Assembly: GCA_009785115.1 (NCBI GenBank)
Contig: WQWY01000001.1
Location: 62,001 to 126,000 of the forward strand
DNA: 64,000 nt
Reading direction: 5' to 3'
Source of the DNA: Micrococcales bacterium
Lineage (GTDB): Bacteria; Actinomycetota; Actinomycetes; Actinomycetales; Cellulomonadaceae
The notes under the pieces were generated by a model. That model saw nothing but the letters and a program-made list of their open reading frames with translations, ran no database searches and had not been told where the DNA came from. Below are positions 18,062 to 26,190 of this stretch, one piece after another. Made by a program: the position numbers and the translations under genes. Each line of letters opens with the position of its first letter. Position 1 is the stretch's first letter.

Positions 18062-18113
18062 CCTCCTGGGTGTGTGCGTCGACCTCACGCGGTCGGCGCA
18101 CACACCCAGGAGG
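18062..18113 (-). terminator. 17-bp perfect hairpin after the surface-protein gene
   Basis: CCTCCTGGGTGTGTGCG at 18062-18078 pairs exactly with 18097-18113. It lies 18 bp past the stop of the surface-protein gene on its strand and before the oxidoreductase start. Interpreted as its terminator. Confidence 0.75.
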
Positions 18114-18131
18114 AACGAGACGAGAGCGTCG

Positions 18132-21100
18132 TCAGGCCAGCATCCGAGCCCTGCGCCACCAGGTGAACGCCAGCACAGCACCGGCGGTCAGGAAGGCCGC
18201 GGCGAAGGGCAGGAGCTGCCAGGAGAACCCTCCGGTGCGCGGCAGGTCCGACGGGACCCAGTCCGGCGACCGCGGGTCGGCGAACGTGACCCGCTGGATG
18301 TCGGTGATGTTGTCGGTGGTGATCTCGACGAGAGCGCTCACCGTGTCAGCGGGCAGGTCGTAGCCGATGGGCGGTGACACCTCGACCCAGAAGTAGGTGC
18401 CGAAGTCGAGGTCTGCCAGCCGGCACGTGCCGGTGGCGTTGGTGGTGCACTGGCCGACGAGGCTGTCAGCAGCGGGGTCGAAGACGCCGTCACCGTCATC
18501 GAGGTAGAGGTTGAACGTGCCACCGGGCAGCACCGAGCGGTCGACCTCGTCGACCTTGAGAACCTCCGCCGCGCCAGGCAGGCGGGGGTTGGTGAACTGG
18601 TACGCCGGGATCGTCGTACCGGCGTTCGCGGCGTTCAGCGTGACCAGCGGGGTCGTTCGGTCCGTCGGCAGGCTGTAGCCGGGCGGTGGCGAGACCTCGT
18701 ACCAGAAGTAGTCACCGAAGGGCAGGTTGCTGACGGTGCAGATGCCGCTGGCCGGCGTGGTGCAGGGAGGGCCCACCGCCTCGTCGCCCGGGGCGGGGTC
18801 GTCTCCGGGCTGCAGGCCGCTGGCGGAGCGGTAGAGCTGGAAGACGGCATCGGCCAGCGGGCTCCCCCCGGGCACGTCGACCTTGATGAGGGAGATGGAG
18901 GAGAGCACCTGGGAGTTGCGGACCGTCGTCACCGCGAAGGCCGAACCAGAGTTCCCCGCGTTGATCACGATCGGGCCGCTCACCGCACCACCGGGCCTCT
19001 GGTACCCGGGCGGGGCCGTGCGCTCGACCCAGAAGTAGGTGCCGAAGTCGATGCCGCTGACCGAGCAGGTCCCGGCGGCGCCGGTGGTGCAGGTGCCGAC
19101 CACGACGTCGATGCCAGCGTCGTAGACGCTGTTGCCGTTGCTGTCCTTCGCCAGGTCGAAGACGGCCCCGGCGAGCGGCAGGCCGGTGGCGGCGTCCACC
19201 TTGAGCACGCTGAGCAGCGACATCATGTGGTTGGTGATGAGACATGCACCCAGGCCACCAGGGGGCAGCACGAGGTCGTTGCGGTCGAGGACCGCCTGCG
19301 CGGTGATGCAGAACGTCGACGGGCTCCCCGTCATCTCGTAGCCAGGCGGGCCGGTCTCGGTGACCTGGTAGTACTGGTCAGGGCGCAGCGTGATGGTGTA
19401 GCCGGTGGGCCCTGCGGCGCCGGGCACGTCATGAGAGTGGCCACCGGGCAAGATCGGTGCGACCGGCGCCACCGTGAAGGTGAAGTCCGAGGGCAGGGCG
19501 GTGCCACCCTGGACGGCCTTCTGGATGTTGAGCATGGCGACGTTGTTGTGCGTGACGCACTCCATGTGCTCGCCCAGCGGGACCGAGATCGCGCCCTCGT
19601 TGCCGAAGATCAGGCGGGGACCGAGCCCGTCGGCCGTGCACATCCACGACCCGGTGGACTGCGGGTAGATCAGCGGCTGGCTTCGCACGTCGTCCTGGAC
19701 GTAGTGAGACAGGTACTCCGGCGAGGCGTCGGGTGTCTCGGCGAGCTGGTAGTCGACGTTCGGCGTCACCTCGACCTTCGTGACCGAGGCATCCCCGTCA
19801 CGACCGCTGGGCCCTGGCAGGGCACCACCGGGGCCGAACGCCTCGAGGGTCCACATGGTCGAGGTGGCAGGGCCGAAGTCGACCACCTTGCTCAACGTCA
19901 GGAAGCTCTGGCAGGTGACGACGTTGGTGAAGGTCCACTCGTTCACGCCCGCGGTCAGCGGCATGTCCACGGTCGGGGTGGTGGTGGACAAGGACGTGCC
20001 CGACGCGGGCGGGTTGGCCTCAGGCGCTCCGTCCTCGACCGTCACGTCCGTCAGCGTGCACTCCGGCAGCCGGAGGGTCACGTTCTCGGACAGGGTGACC
20101 GGGCTGTCGGTGGTGACGCTGTACCCCGCCCGTTCCTGCTCCCACTGCTGCACCGACGCTCCGGCACCGCTCGGGCCGGTCAGCGACGCCTGCGCGTACA
20201 GACCGCCCGGCTGGGCGCCGTGAGGGTAGTCCTGGATGCCCACCTCCGTCACCACGCGCCAGCGCTTGTAGACGACGACCGAGGCCGACTCGAAGTCGGG
20301 CGCCTGGTTGTAGACCACGCAGCTGATGATCCCTTCGAGGCCGACGTCGACCTCGAAGCCGGTGGTGCCGTCGTTGGTGACCGTCACGGGCACGTCGGTG
20401 CCCGAGCTCTTGTCGACGCAGGCGGCGTTCTGCGTGGGGCTGCCTGTGTCGGTGCCGTCGGCGTTGACCGGGTAGATGCTGTACCCGGCCTGCATGGTCT
20501 CGTCGATCGAGAAGGTTCCGGGATCGACGTCGTTGAGCGTCACATCGAAGCTGATGGCACCTGTCTGCCCGTTGGTCATCGCCGAGGCTGGCGTGATCGT
20601 CGCGGGTGACGTCAACGAGGCGGCGGCGAACTGCCACGGCTCGGCGGGGATGTAAGCGTCGGCGATCGTGCCGCCGTAGGGGACGATCCGCTTCGCCACC
20701 GAGATCGACGGGGCACAGCCGGAGAGCACCAGGGAACGCAGGGCCGCGCCCACCGCGGTGTAGTCGGTGGTCTGGATGTAGTCGGCGTCGACGATGTTGC
20801 CGCCGCTGTACGGGGTCTGGCCGGAGATCGTCTCCAGGTTGTAGGCCGTACCCGCACCCTGGGCACCGGTGCCCACGCCGACCGCGACGACGCGGCTGTC
20901 CTGGCTCTTGAGCTGGTTGGCCGAGGCACGGGCGGCGTCCAGCTCGCGGAAGCGGGTGTAGCCGGTGCCACCGGTGATCGCCGGGCTGGGGCCGTAGACG
21001 GTCGGGTTGCCGTCGGTGATGAGGACGACGAGGTCGATGTGGGTGGACGACCCGGGCGCACCGTTGACACCGGCGACAGCGGCCAGACCGCGATCCCAGT

Positions 21101-22010
21101 TGGTGTAGTTGGTCGGGGTGTTGTCGTTCCACGCGGCGTACTGCGCCTTCACCAGGTTGGCGTCGGCCGTGGTCGCGACCGACTGGAGCCCGGTGTTGGG
21201 CGGGTAGCCGTTGGCCGGGGAGTCGGTGCCGAAAGTGAAGAGAGCGACCTGCGACGGCGTGCCCTGCAGCGCGTTGACGAAGGCGTCCATCGCGCTCTTG
21301 AGCGAGATGACCGAGGCCGAGGTCATCGAGCTGGACAGGTCGGCCACCAGCGCGACGTTCAAGCCGCACTGGGTCGGCATCGGCGGGTTGACGCGTGACA
21401 GGCCGACCATGCCCCCGGAGGCGGCACGACGCGTGTAGTCGGTCTGGCTCGCCTCGGGCGAGCCAGCGATGGCCGCCAGCCCAGGGTCGGTGATCCACTG
21501 GGCGCCCGACCGGTAGGTCTGGCCCGCGACCAGGGCGGGCGTCGGCCACAACAGCCGGTTGTTGACGCTGACGCCGCCGGTCAACGGCGCCGTCTGCCAG
21601 TACGGGTTGATGTAGTACCCGGACGGCCCGGCGACGGCCGCGAGCCACATCCGGGTACCTTGCGGTATCTGACCGGCTGCCGTCCCGATCGGGACGACGA
21701 ACGAACAGTCACCGTCAGCGTCCGAGACGCACGTGAAGTCTGGGGTGGCCGAGGTGAACCCGTCGGCCCCGACGGTCGAGTCGGCGGGACGTGTGCGGAA
21801 GAGCCCGAAGGTCGCATCCATCAGCGGGCCCACCGTCGTGGGACCTGTCCGCACGTCGCTCACGAACACGGTCACCACGGCCTCGCCGGCGCCCGGTGTC
21901 GGCACGGCGGCACGCGAAGGAAGCCCCGGCACCAGCGTCGACACCGACAGCGCCATCAACAGAAGACCAGCTACCACCACGCGGCGTATCGATGACGCGC
22001 TGCGCCTCAC
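18132..22010 (-). CDS. Sortase-anchored VWA/SpaA-repeat surface adhesin
   Basis: 1292 residues from GTG 22010, chosen because AGGGG lies 8 nt upstream and a clean signal peptide follows; an in-frame ATG 57 nt further up would add residues unlike a signal peptide. Order: signal peptide (1-33), an N-terminal SpaA-like beta domain, a VWA domain (about 210-430) with MIDAS motif DLSSS at 224-228, several prealbumin/pilin-like domains, three SpaA repeats each with a GTYFWVE or GDYFWYE signature and a Cys pair, then LPRTG (1256-1260), one membrane helix and a basic tail. It resembles a pilus-tip adhesin. No sortase or pilin shaft gene lies nearby. Confidence 0.88.
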   Translation of the reverse strand: MRRSASSIRRVVVAGLLLMALSVSTLVPGLPSRAAVPTPGAGEAVVTVFVSDVRTGPTTVGPLMDATFGLFRTRPADSTVGADGFTSATPDFTCVSDADGDCSFVVPIGTAAGQIPQGTRMWLAAVAGPSGYYINPYWQTAPLTGGVSVNNRLLWPTPALVAGQTYRSGAQWITDPGLAAIAGSPEASQTDYTRRAASGGMVGLSRVNPPMPTQCGLNVALVADLSSSMTSASVISLKSAMDAFVNALQGTPSQVALFTFGTDSPANGYPPNTGLQSVATTADANLVKAQYAAWNDNTPTNYTNWDRGLAAVAGVNGAPGSSTHIDLVVLITDGNPTVYGPSPAITGGTGYTRFRELDAARASANQLKSQDSRVVAVGVGTGAQGAGTAYNLETISGQTPYSGGNIVDADYIQTTDYTAVGAALRSLVLSGCAPSISVAKRIVPYGGTIADAYIPAEPWQFAAASLTSPATITPASAMTNGQTGAISFDVTLNDVDPGTFSIDETMQAGYSIYPVNADGTDTGSPTQNAACVDKSSGTDVPVTVTNDGTTGFEVDVGLEGIISCVVYNQAPDFESASVVVYKRWRVVTEVGIQDYPHGAQPGGLYAQASLTGPSGAGASVQQWEQERAGYSVTTDSPVTLSENVTLRLPECTLTDVTVEDGAPEANPPASGTSLSTTTPTVDMPLTAGVNEWTFTNVVTCQSFLTLSKVVDFGPATSTMWTLEAFGPGGALPGPSGRDGDASVTKVEVTPNVDYQLAETPDASPEYLSHYVQDDVRSQPLIYPQSTGSWMCTADGLGPRLIFGNEGAISVPLGEHMECVTHNNVAMLNIQKAVQGGTALPSDFTFTVAPVAPILPGGHSHDVPGAAGPTGYTITLRPDQYYQVTETGPPGYEMTGSPSTFCITAQAVLDRNDLVLPPGGLGACLITNHMMSLLSVLKVDAATGLPLAGAVFDLAKDSNGNSVYDAGIDVVVGTCTTGAAGTCSVSGIDFGTYFWVERTAPPGYQRPGGAVSGPIVINAGNSGSAFAVTTVRNSQVLSSISLIKVDVPGGSPLADAVFQLYRSASGLQPGDDPAPGDEAVGPPCTTPASGICTVSNLPFGDYFWYEVSPPPGYSLPTDRTTPLVTLNAANAGTTIPAYQFTNPRLPGAAEVLKVDEVDRSVLPGGTFNLYLDDGDGVFDPAADSLVGQCTTNATGTCRLADLDFGTYFWVEVSPPIGYDLPADTVSALVEITTDNITDIQRVTFADPRSPDWVPSDLPRTGGFSWQLLPFAAAFLTAGAVLAFTWWRRARMLA

Positions 22011-22247
22011 ACAGATCCCCTGTCTCTCACCGGCCCCCGTTGACTTTGTCAAGCGACTGTGCATCACATCTGGGGATCCCGCAATCGCTGGGGCTGCCCG
22101 CCGTGGTCAACGGCACACACCTCACGACGCACCGTGCCAGCCGGGCGAGAAGAGCGCCGTCCAGACCCACGCGTGCGAACCACCGTCGAGCCCCTGGAGA
22201 GGCCGATTCGATCTCTCCAGGCATCGCCTGGTAGTCTGTCCCACCGC

Positions 22248-22320
22248 GCGCCATTAGCTCAATTGGCAGAGCAGCTGGCTCTTAACCAGCGGGTTCGGGG
22301 TTCGAGTCCCTGATGGCGCA
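22248..22320 (+). tRNA. tRNA-Lys (CTT), phage integration site
   Basis: Acceptor GCGCCAT/ATGGCGC, D loop AGCTCAATTGGCAGAGC, anticodon arm GCTGG-CTCTTAA-CCAGC giving CTT, T arm with GGTTCGAGTCC, discriminator A, no encoded CCA. The 3' half from 22284 is identical to a 33-bp stretch at 40466, so the present 3' end came with the integrated element. The displaced original 3' end at 40466-40502 differs by one base in the acceptor stem. Confidence 0.97.
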
Positions 22321-22611
22321 CTCTTGATCGGCGATATCGCCGCCCGGCTCTCGCTGCCCCTCGGCCGCGCGGATGATGTCCACGAGCCGCATACCGATCA
22401 GCGGTGCGATGACGTCCAGCTCGTCGAGCGCGAACGGGGTCCGCCCAGAGCACTTGCGGCTCACGTTCTGCTGAGCGACGCCAAGATGCCGCGCGAGGCT
22501 GGTCTGAGAGACTCGATATCTGGCCATCTCCGCACGGACGACTGCGGCGACACGTTCGTGCAGCGGCCGCTCCGAGAGCGGCACCAGCCTGGTGACGGTG
22601 GATGCGGTCAT
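22282..22611 (-). CDS. Phage repressor, XRE-type HTH, 3' end inside attL
   Basis: 109 residues from ATG 22611 (an in-frame ATG at 22626 is possible). The HTH is at about 32-60 (VSQTSLARHLGVAQQNVSRK). It is divergent from a related HTH gene, the classical repressor/Cro layout. The last ten codons and the TAA stop lie in tRNA-Lys: the A of the stop is core, the other two bases are host tRNA. In the excised circle the sequence left of attR replaces the host part, the stop becomes TCG, and the frame runs on for 21 GC3-rich codons ending -LTTAS before TGA. The free-phage form would be about 130 residues. This mirrors integration-dependent repressors of some mycobacteriophages. Confidence 0.78.
   Translation of the reverse strand: MTASTVTRLVPLSERPLHERVAAVVRAEMARYRVSQTSLARHLGVAQQNVSRKCSGRTPFALDELDVIAPLIGMRLVDIIRAAEGQREPGGDIADQECAIRDSNPEPAG
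22284..22316 (+). repeat. attL core (33 bp)
   Basis: Begins AACCAGCGGGTTCGGGG and ends CTGATGG; identical to 40466-40498. It covers the 3' anticodon stem, T arm and part of the acceptor of tRNA-Lys. On the other strand it encodes the last residues of the repressor. Confidence 0.93.
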
Positions 22612-22635
22612 GTCGACACCGTACACGCTGAGCGC

Positions 22636-22686
22636 GTGAATCGCTCATGTTCAACACGACACCACATGCCCCATGAGTGACTTCAC
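22636..22686. promoter_or_regulatory. Candidate operator between divergent repressor and Cro-like genes
   Basis: An imperfect inverted repeat: GTGAATCGCTCATG at 22636-22649 faces CATGAGTGACTTCAC at 22672-22686. It lies in the 122-bp gap between two divergent HTH genes, where repressor binding would control both. The pairing is seen; the binding is inferred. Confidence 0.5.
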
Positions 22687-22733
22687 CCGTCTGGTGCAGA
22701 GCGAACTACACGCTGATGTAGTAGACATGTCGC

Positions 22734-22991
22734 ATGCCGTCACGCGATCAGGTAGTAATCACATGCCAGTCGAGTGATTCTGGTGCCATCGAGGCGATCA
22801 GCCGCGCGATGTCGGAGGCCGGCGTCAGCCAGTCGAGACTCGCCAGGCGCCTCGGGACGACGCAGCAGTCTGTGTCGCGCCGCCTCGCTGGCAAGACCCC
22901 CATCTCCGTGCCCGAGCTGCTGCTGATCGCCGACGAGCTGGGCGTCCCGGCGTCGGCGCTCCTGGGTGACTCCGCGGAGGTGACCTCGTGA
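22734..22991 (+). CDS. Cro-like XRE HTH protein
   Basis: 85 residues. The HTH VSQSRLARRLGTTQQSVSRR at about 31-50 is strongly similar to that of the divergent repressor (VSQTSLARHLGVAQQNVSRK), so the two look like paralogues competing for the same operators. First gene of the rightward early run. ATG start. Confidence 0.75.
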   Translation: MPSRDQVVITCQSSDSGAIEAISRAMSEAGVSQSRLARRLGTTQQSVSRRLAGKTPISVPELLLIADELGVPASALLGDSAEVTS

Positions 22992-23078
22992 CGGGCACCG
23001 ACGCCCCAGACAGCACGAGACCCCGGCCTGCCTAGGAACCGACCGGGGCCACGCGACCAACAAGAATGGAGTGTACCG

Positions 23079-23402
23079 ATGAGCACCCCACCCACCACGG
23101 CGCAGGCGTGGAACGACGCCGCTGGCGTCGTGGTCTACATCGCCTACGAGCTCGGCCTGCTCGGGATCGGCCTGTCCAGCGTCGCGCTGCACGACACCGG
23201 CGAGGCACGTGTCACCCCTCTCGACTACGCCGACGGCCCGGCCGCCGCGGACGCGCTCGGGCTGGACTTCGAGCGTGACTTCCAGCTCGACGACGGACGC
23301 AGGTTCTGCACCTGGGTCGGTGAGGTCTCCGGGCTGCGGGTCGTGCTGTTCGGCTCGTTGGCGAGGCAGGCCGAGGCGCACCTGGCGGGAGCCGCGTCAT
23401 GA
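23079..23402 (+). CDS. Early phage protein, unknown
   Basis: 107 residues; soluble, with a hydrophobic stretch VVVYIAYELGLLGIGL near residue 17 that could be a weak helix. No family recognised. Ribosome-binding sequence GGAG lies before the ATG. Overlaps the next start by ATGA. Confidence 0.55.
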   Translation: MSTPPTTAQAWNDAAGVVVYIAYELGLLGIGLSSVALHDTGEARVTPLDYADGPAAADALGLDFERDFQLDDGRRFCTWVGEVSGLRVVLFGSLARQAEAHLAGAAS

Positions 23403-23551
23403 GCGCACCCCGGCACGACGAGCACCTGAGGCCAGGCCTCGAACGTTTCGAGACGCACGTGCGACAGACGCCGTGGCGCGTGCTGGCGATCGGCGAGGCG
23501 GTCGTCATCGCGGTGCTGGTCGTGCTGCTGGTGATGGCGGTGGTCTCGTGA
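23399..23551 (+). CDS. Small single-helix membrane protein
   Basis: 50 residues (MSAPRHDEHLRPGLERF...), ending in one strongly hydrophobic helix of about 22 residues. Overlaps both neighbours by 4 nt (ATGA, GTGA), so it sits in a translationally coupled early operon. Function unknown. Confidence 0.55.
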   Translation: MSAPRHDEHLRPGLERFETHVRQTPWRVLAIGEAVVIAVLVVLLVMAVVS

Positions 23552-23790
23552 GCCAGGTCGTCACGGGAACCCTGGAACCCGTCGGCGGCAGGTTCGTCAC
23601 CGGGCTGGCCGACATGGCACCCGTCGAGATCGTGGCGCGTGCGGAGCGTCGGCTCGTGCCGCTGGTGAGGCGCGACATCGCCAGCTCTGCCGCAGGTGAC
23701 GCGTCGCTGCACGAGACAGTCCTGGGCGCGATGGGGACCTACGAGCGGGCGCACCGATCAGCGGTGCGGCGTACCGGCGGTCGACGATGA
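23548..23790 (+). CDS. Early phage protein, unknown
   Basis: 80 residues from GTG 23548, which overlaps the previous stop. Soluble, Arg-rich at the C-terminus (RSAVRRTGGRR). No recognised domain. The frame is open upstream, but the overlap with the preceding stop marks this start. Confidence 0.5.
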   Translation: MSQVVTGTLEPVGGRFVTGLADMAPVEIVARAERRLVPLVRRDIASSAAGDASLHETVLGAMGTYERAHRSAVRRTGGRR

Positions 23791-24116
23791 GCACCGCGAC
23801 CGCCCAGCGCAGGTCCGCCCAGCCCAGGCTGCTCATGCCGATCCTGGACAGGGCCGCCTGTGCGGGTATGAGCACGCGGATGTTCTTCCCCGTGCCAGGC
23901 CGTGGGCACGAGGCCGAAGAGCGCCACGCGGCCGACGTCGAGCGGGCGCAGGCGGTGTGCGCCCGCTGCCCTCAGGTGCTGGCATGCCTGGGCTGGGCGC
24001 TCCGGCACCGCGAGCACGGGGTGTGGGGCGGCACGACCGACGAGCAGCGGGACGCCCTCCGCACCGCCGGGTGGGGTGACGAGCTGATGAGCGACGCACG
24101 GGGAGCCTGGCGATGA
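23787..24116 (+). CDS. WhiB-family iron-sulfur regulator encoded by the element
   Basis: 109 residues. Four cluster cysteines C25, C58, C61 and C67 (ACAG, VCARCPQVLAC) fit the WhiB pattern, followed by the turn GVWGGTT. WhiB proteins bind a [4Fe-4S] cluster and region 4 of the principal sigma factor. In phages they can modify host transcription; whether this one controls host or phage promoters is unknown. Overlaps the next gene by 4 nt. Confidence 0.88.
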   Translation: MSTATAQRRSAQPRLLMPILDRAACAGMSTRMFFPVPGRGHEAEERHAADVERAQAVCARCPQVLACLGWALRHREHGVWGGTTDEQRDALRTAGWGDELMSDARGAWR

Positions 24117-24553
24117 CCTGGGGCAAGATCGAGGGCTCCCTGCACAGCCACCCGAAGTGGCTCGCCGCGCCCAAGGGCGCCAAGGCCCTGTGGGTCACCG
24201 CGCTGTCGTGGTCGATGCAGCAGGGCACCGACGGCGCTGTCCCGCCCGGAGCGCTGCGAGCCCTGGACGGGACCAAGGCCGAGGCTGAGCGGCTGGTCGC
24301 CGCCGGGCTCTGGGAGCGCACCGAGGACGGGTACCGGTTCCACGCCTGGGACAGGTACCAGACCTCGACGGCCGAGCTGGAGGCGGCCAGGGTCGTCAAG
24401 GTCGCCGCAGCCGAGCTCGGCAACCACACCAGGTGGCACGAGAGGCGCGGAGCCGTCGACCCGGAGTGCCGACTGTGCAGACCAGTCGTAGACGGATCGC
24501 ACGTGCGATCACAGATGCGATCACCGAGGGATCGCCCGCGGGATCACAGATGA
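24113..24553 (+). CDS. Phage replication-initiation-like protein, probably frameshifted
   Basis: 146 residues. The opening MTWGKIEGSLHSHPKW, then a predicted winged-helix block with LVAAGLWERTEDGYRFHAWDRYQ, is typical of short replisome-organiser-like proteins of actinophages. After about residue 124 the sequence becomes Arg/Ser-rich and stops. The -1 frame stays open to 24648 and gives an acidic tail (EVEAEEEPACSPSD) of the kind usual at the end of this family. A small indel, sequencing error or frameshift around 24480 would join them. Confidence 0.65.
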   Translation: MTWGKIEGSLHSHPKWLAAPKGAKALWVTALSWSMQQGTDGAVPPGALRALDGTKAEAERLVAAGLWERTEDGYRFHAWDRYQTSTAELEAARVVKVAAAELGNHTRWHERRGAVDPECRLCRPVVDGSHVRSQMRSPRDRPRDHR

Positions 24554-24557
24554 GATC
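24507..24557 (+). repeat. GATC-rich direct repeats at the 3' end of the replication-like gene
   Basis: GATCACAGATGCGATC at 24507-24522 recurs with one change at 24542-24557, and several more GATCGC units lie between. They could be origin iterons, as phage origins often sit in or near the initiator gene. They may instead reflect a repetitive Arg/Ser/Ala coding tail. Confidence 0.35.
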
Positions 24558-24772
24558 GCAGACCTGTCGCGAACGCATCGCAGAGGTAGAAGCAGAAGAA
24601 GAACCAGCGTGCTCGCCTTCCGATGCTGACTCACCTAGAACAACGTGAAAGAGGCAGATATCACCAGATCCAGATCGTCACTCGAGCGACACGAGCGAAG
24701 GGCGACGTCTGGCCCTGGAAGAACCTCGGCACGAAGACCGCACAAGACGACCGACCGAGAGGAAGAACCCGG

Positions 24773-25240
24773 ATGCTCAGCACCACGGAGATCGACCGTC
24801 TCGCCGCCATGGCCAACGCCGTGCGACCCGACTGGCCGATCCGCTCCCTGCGCACCGGGATAGCCACCAACCACCGAGCCAGGGCCTACCAGGACGTCGC
24901 CGTCGCCATGGCATGGATCGCCACCGACCCGGCGACCCGCACCCCCGGACGGCTCGACGAGGCCGGCCCCTGGTGGGACGCCGCCCAAGCCGGATCCAGC
25001 GGCCAGGAGCACGGCCGCTCCGACCCCCGCTCCCCCAGGTGCCAGGTCGTCGGCCACGGGTCATACCCGGTCCGCAACTGCGGGGCCTGCCGCTTCGAGA
25101 GCCTCGACCCGAGCGACCCGACCCCAGAGCCAGGACCGAGCCGCTACGCCGAGGCGGCGGCACGAGGCGCCCAAGCGTGCCGAGAGGCCATCGGCGCGGG
25201 CCGACGAGCAGCGGCAAGAACCGACGAGAGGAAGGGATGA
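24773..25240 (+). CDS. Early phage protein, unknown
   Basis: 155 residues from ATG 24773, preceded by GAGAGGAAG; the longer frame upstream lacks a ribosome-binding site and has lower GC. A helical N-terminal part (STTEIDRLAAMANAVRPDWP) is followed by a Cys pair NCGACRF near residue 103. Common in type in Micrococcales phages, without known function; a helicase-loader role is only a guess from position. Confidence 0.55.
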   Translation: MLSTTEIDRLAAMANAVRPDWPIRSLRTGIATNHRARAYQDVAVAMAWIATDPATRTPGRLDEAGPWWDAAQAGSSGQEHGRSDPRSPRCQVVGHGSYPVRNCGACRFESLDPSDPTPEPGPSRYAEAAARGAQACREAIGAGRRAAARTDERKG

Positions 25241-25241
25241 C

Positions 25242-25307
25242 ATGGACATCATCAGCACATCACGACGAGAAGACGAGAGCGCGACGAGGACAGGGGCTGG
25301 GCGATGA
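25242..25307 (+). CDS. Possible 21-residue peptide
   Basis: MDIISTSRREDESATRTGAG... after GAGGAAGG; its stop overlaps the next start as ATGA. It is very short and another ATG lies 5 nt upstream in a different frame, so it may be only a coupling ORF. Confidence 0.25.
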   Translation: MDIISTSRREDESATRTGAGR

Positions 25308-25480
25308 GCAGCATGGACGATCTCTTCTCGAGCCCCGACCCTGAGGCCGCCAAGGCCAGGGTCGCCCGCGACAAGGCGGTGACGTTCCTGATGAACGCGG
25401 TCGGCGTGATGGTGGTGTTCTACGGGCTGCTGTCGATCGTCCCCGTCGCTGTCCTGGTGTTCCGGGCGGCGTTCCGGTGA
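25304..25480 (+). CDS. Small single-helix membrane protein
   Basis: 58 residues: an acidic N-terminus MSSMDDLFSSPDPEAAK, then one hydrophobic helix of about 25 residues ending VFRAAFR. ATGA overlap with the preceding short frame. Function unknown. Confidence 0.5.
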   Translation: MSSMDDLFSSPDPEAAKARVARDKAVTFLMNAVGVMVVFYGLLSIVPVAVLVFRAAFR

Positions 25481-25536
25481 CGCCCACGGAGCACCTGGCG
25501 GCGACACACGACGAGAGGGCCTGAGGAGGTCACGAG

Positions 25537-26190
25537 ATGAGCGAGCACGCCTCCTTGTCGATGCGCCGCGACCTGACGGCCATCGCCGGCGCCTGGGACG
25601 ACCTGGTGACCCGCCTCGGAGAGCGCGGCGGCCCCGACAGCTCCGGACGACGCTCTGTGCCAGGATCACGCCCGCCGATCTCCCTGGACGTGTCCGACGT
25701 CGTCGCCGAGATCGAGGAGTGGGTGGTGTTCCTGGCCAGGGTGCTGCTCGACGAGACCGACTGGAGAACGCCGGCCGACACCTCGACACCGGCCCTGGCC
25801 CTGGCGATCCGTGAGCGCGTCGGGCACTTCACCGAGCACACCGACCAGATGCTCGCCGCCGGGCTGGTCGAGGACGCCGACCGGCTCGCCAGGCTCGCGC
25901 TCTCCTGGGCGCGCCCGTCGCTGCGGCGCACGATCCGCCTCGGCCAGCCTTGCCACGAGCACGGCACCGACACCGCCGGACGACGCGTGGTGTGCCACGG
26001 GCAGCTGACGGTCGCGCTGCGCGACGACGGGATGATCTCGGACATGGTCTGCACCGTCGATGCTGAGCACCGGCTGACACCTGACCAGTGGTTCAGGTCC
26101 CAGCGCGGCAGAGGCAAGGCCGCCGAGCGCGACGTCGACGACCTGGTGCGCCAGACCATGACCAGATCGACCACCGGAGGGACGGCGTGA
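25537..26190 (+). CDS. Phage protein, unknown
   Basis: 217 residues. The sequence is helical (LSMRRDLTAIAGAWDDLVTR). Its C-terminal part has a Cys/His cluster (GQPCHEHG, VVCHGQL, MVCTVD) followed by LTPDQWFR, which could be a small zinc fold. Similar proteins occur between replication and structural modules in actinophages, without assigned function. GTGA overlap with the next gene. Confidence 0.6.
   Translation: MSEHASLSMRRDLTAIAGAWDDLVTRLGERGGPDSSGRRSVPGSRPPISLDVSDVVAEIEEWVVFLARVLLDETDWRTPADTSTPALALAIRERVGHFTEHTDQMLAAGLVEDADRLARLALSWARPSLRRTIRLGQPCHEHGTDTAGRRVVCHGQLTVALRDDGMISDMVCTVDAEHRLTPDQWFRSQRGRGKAAERDVDDLVRQTMTRSTTGGTA

Noticed and set aside
24496..24560. Replication origin iterons
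   Set aside because: Only two clear 16-bp copies, without AT-rich DNA, and the repeats can be explained by a repetitive coding tail. Kept as a low-confidence repeat, not called as an origin.
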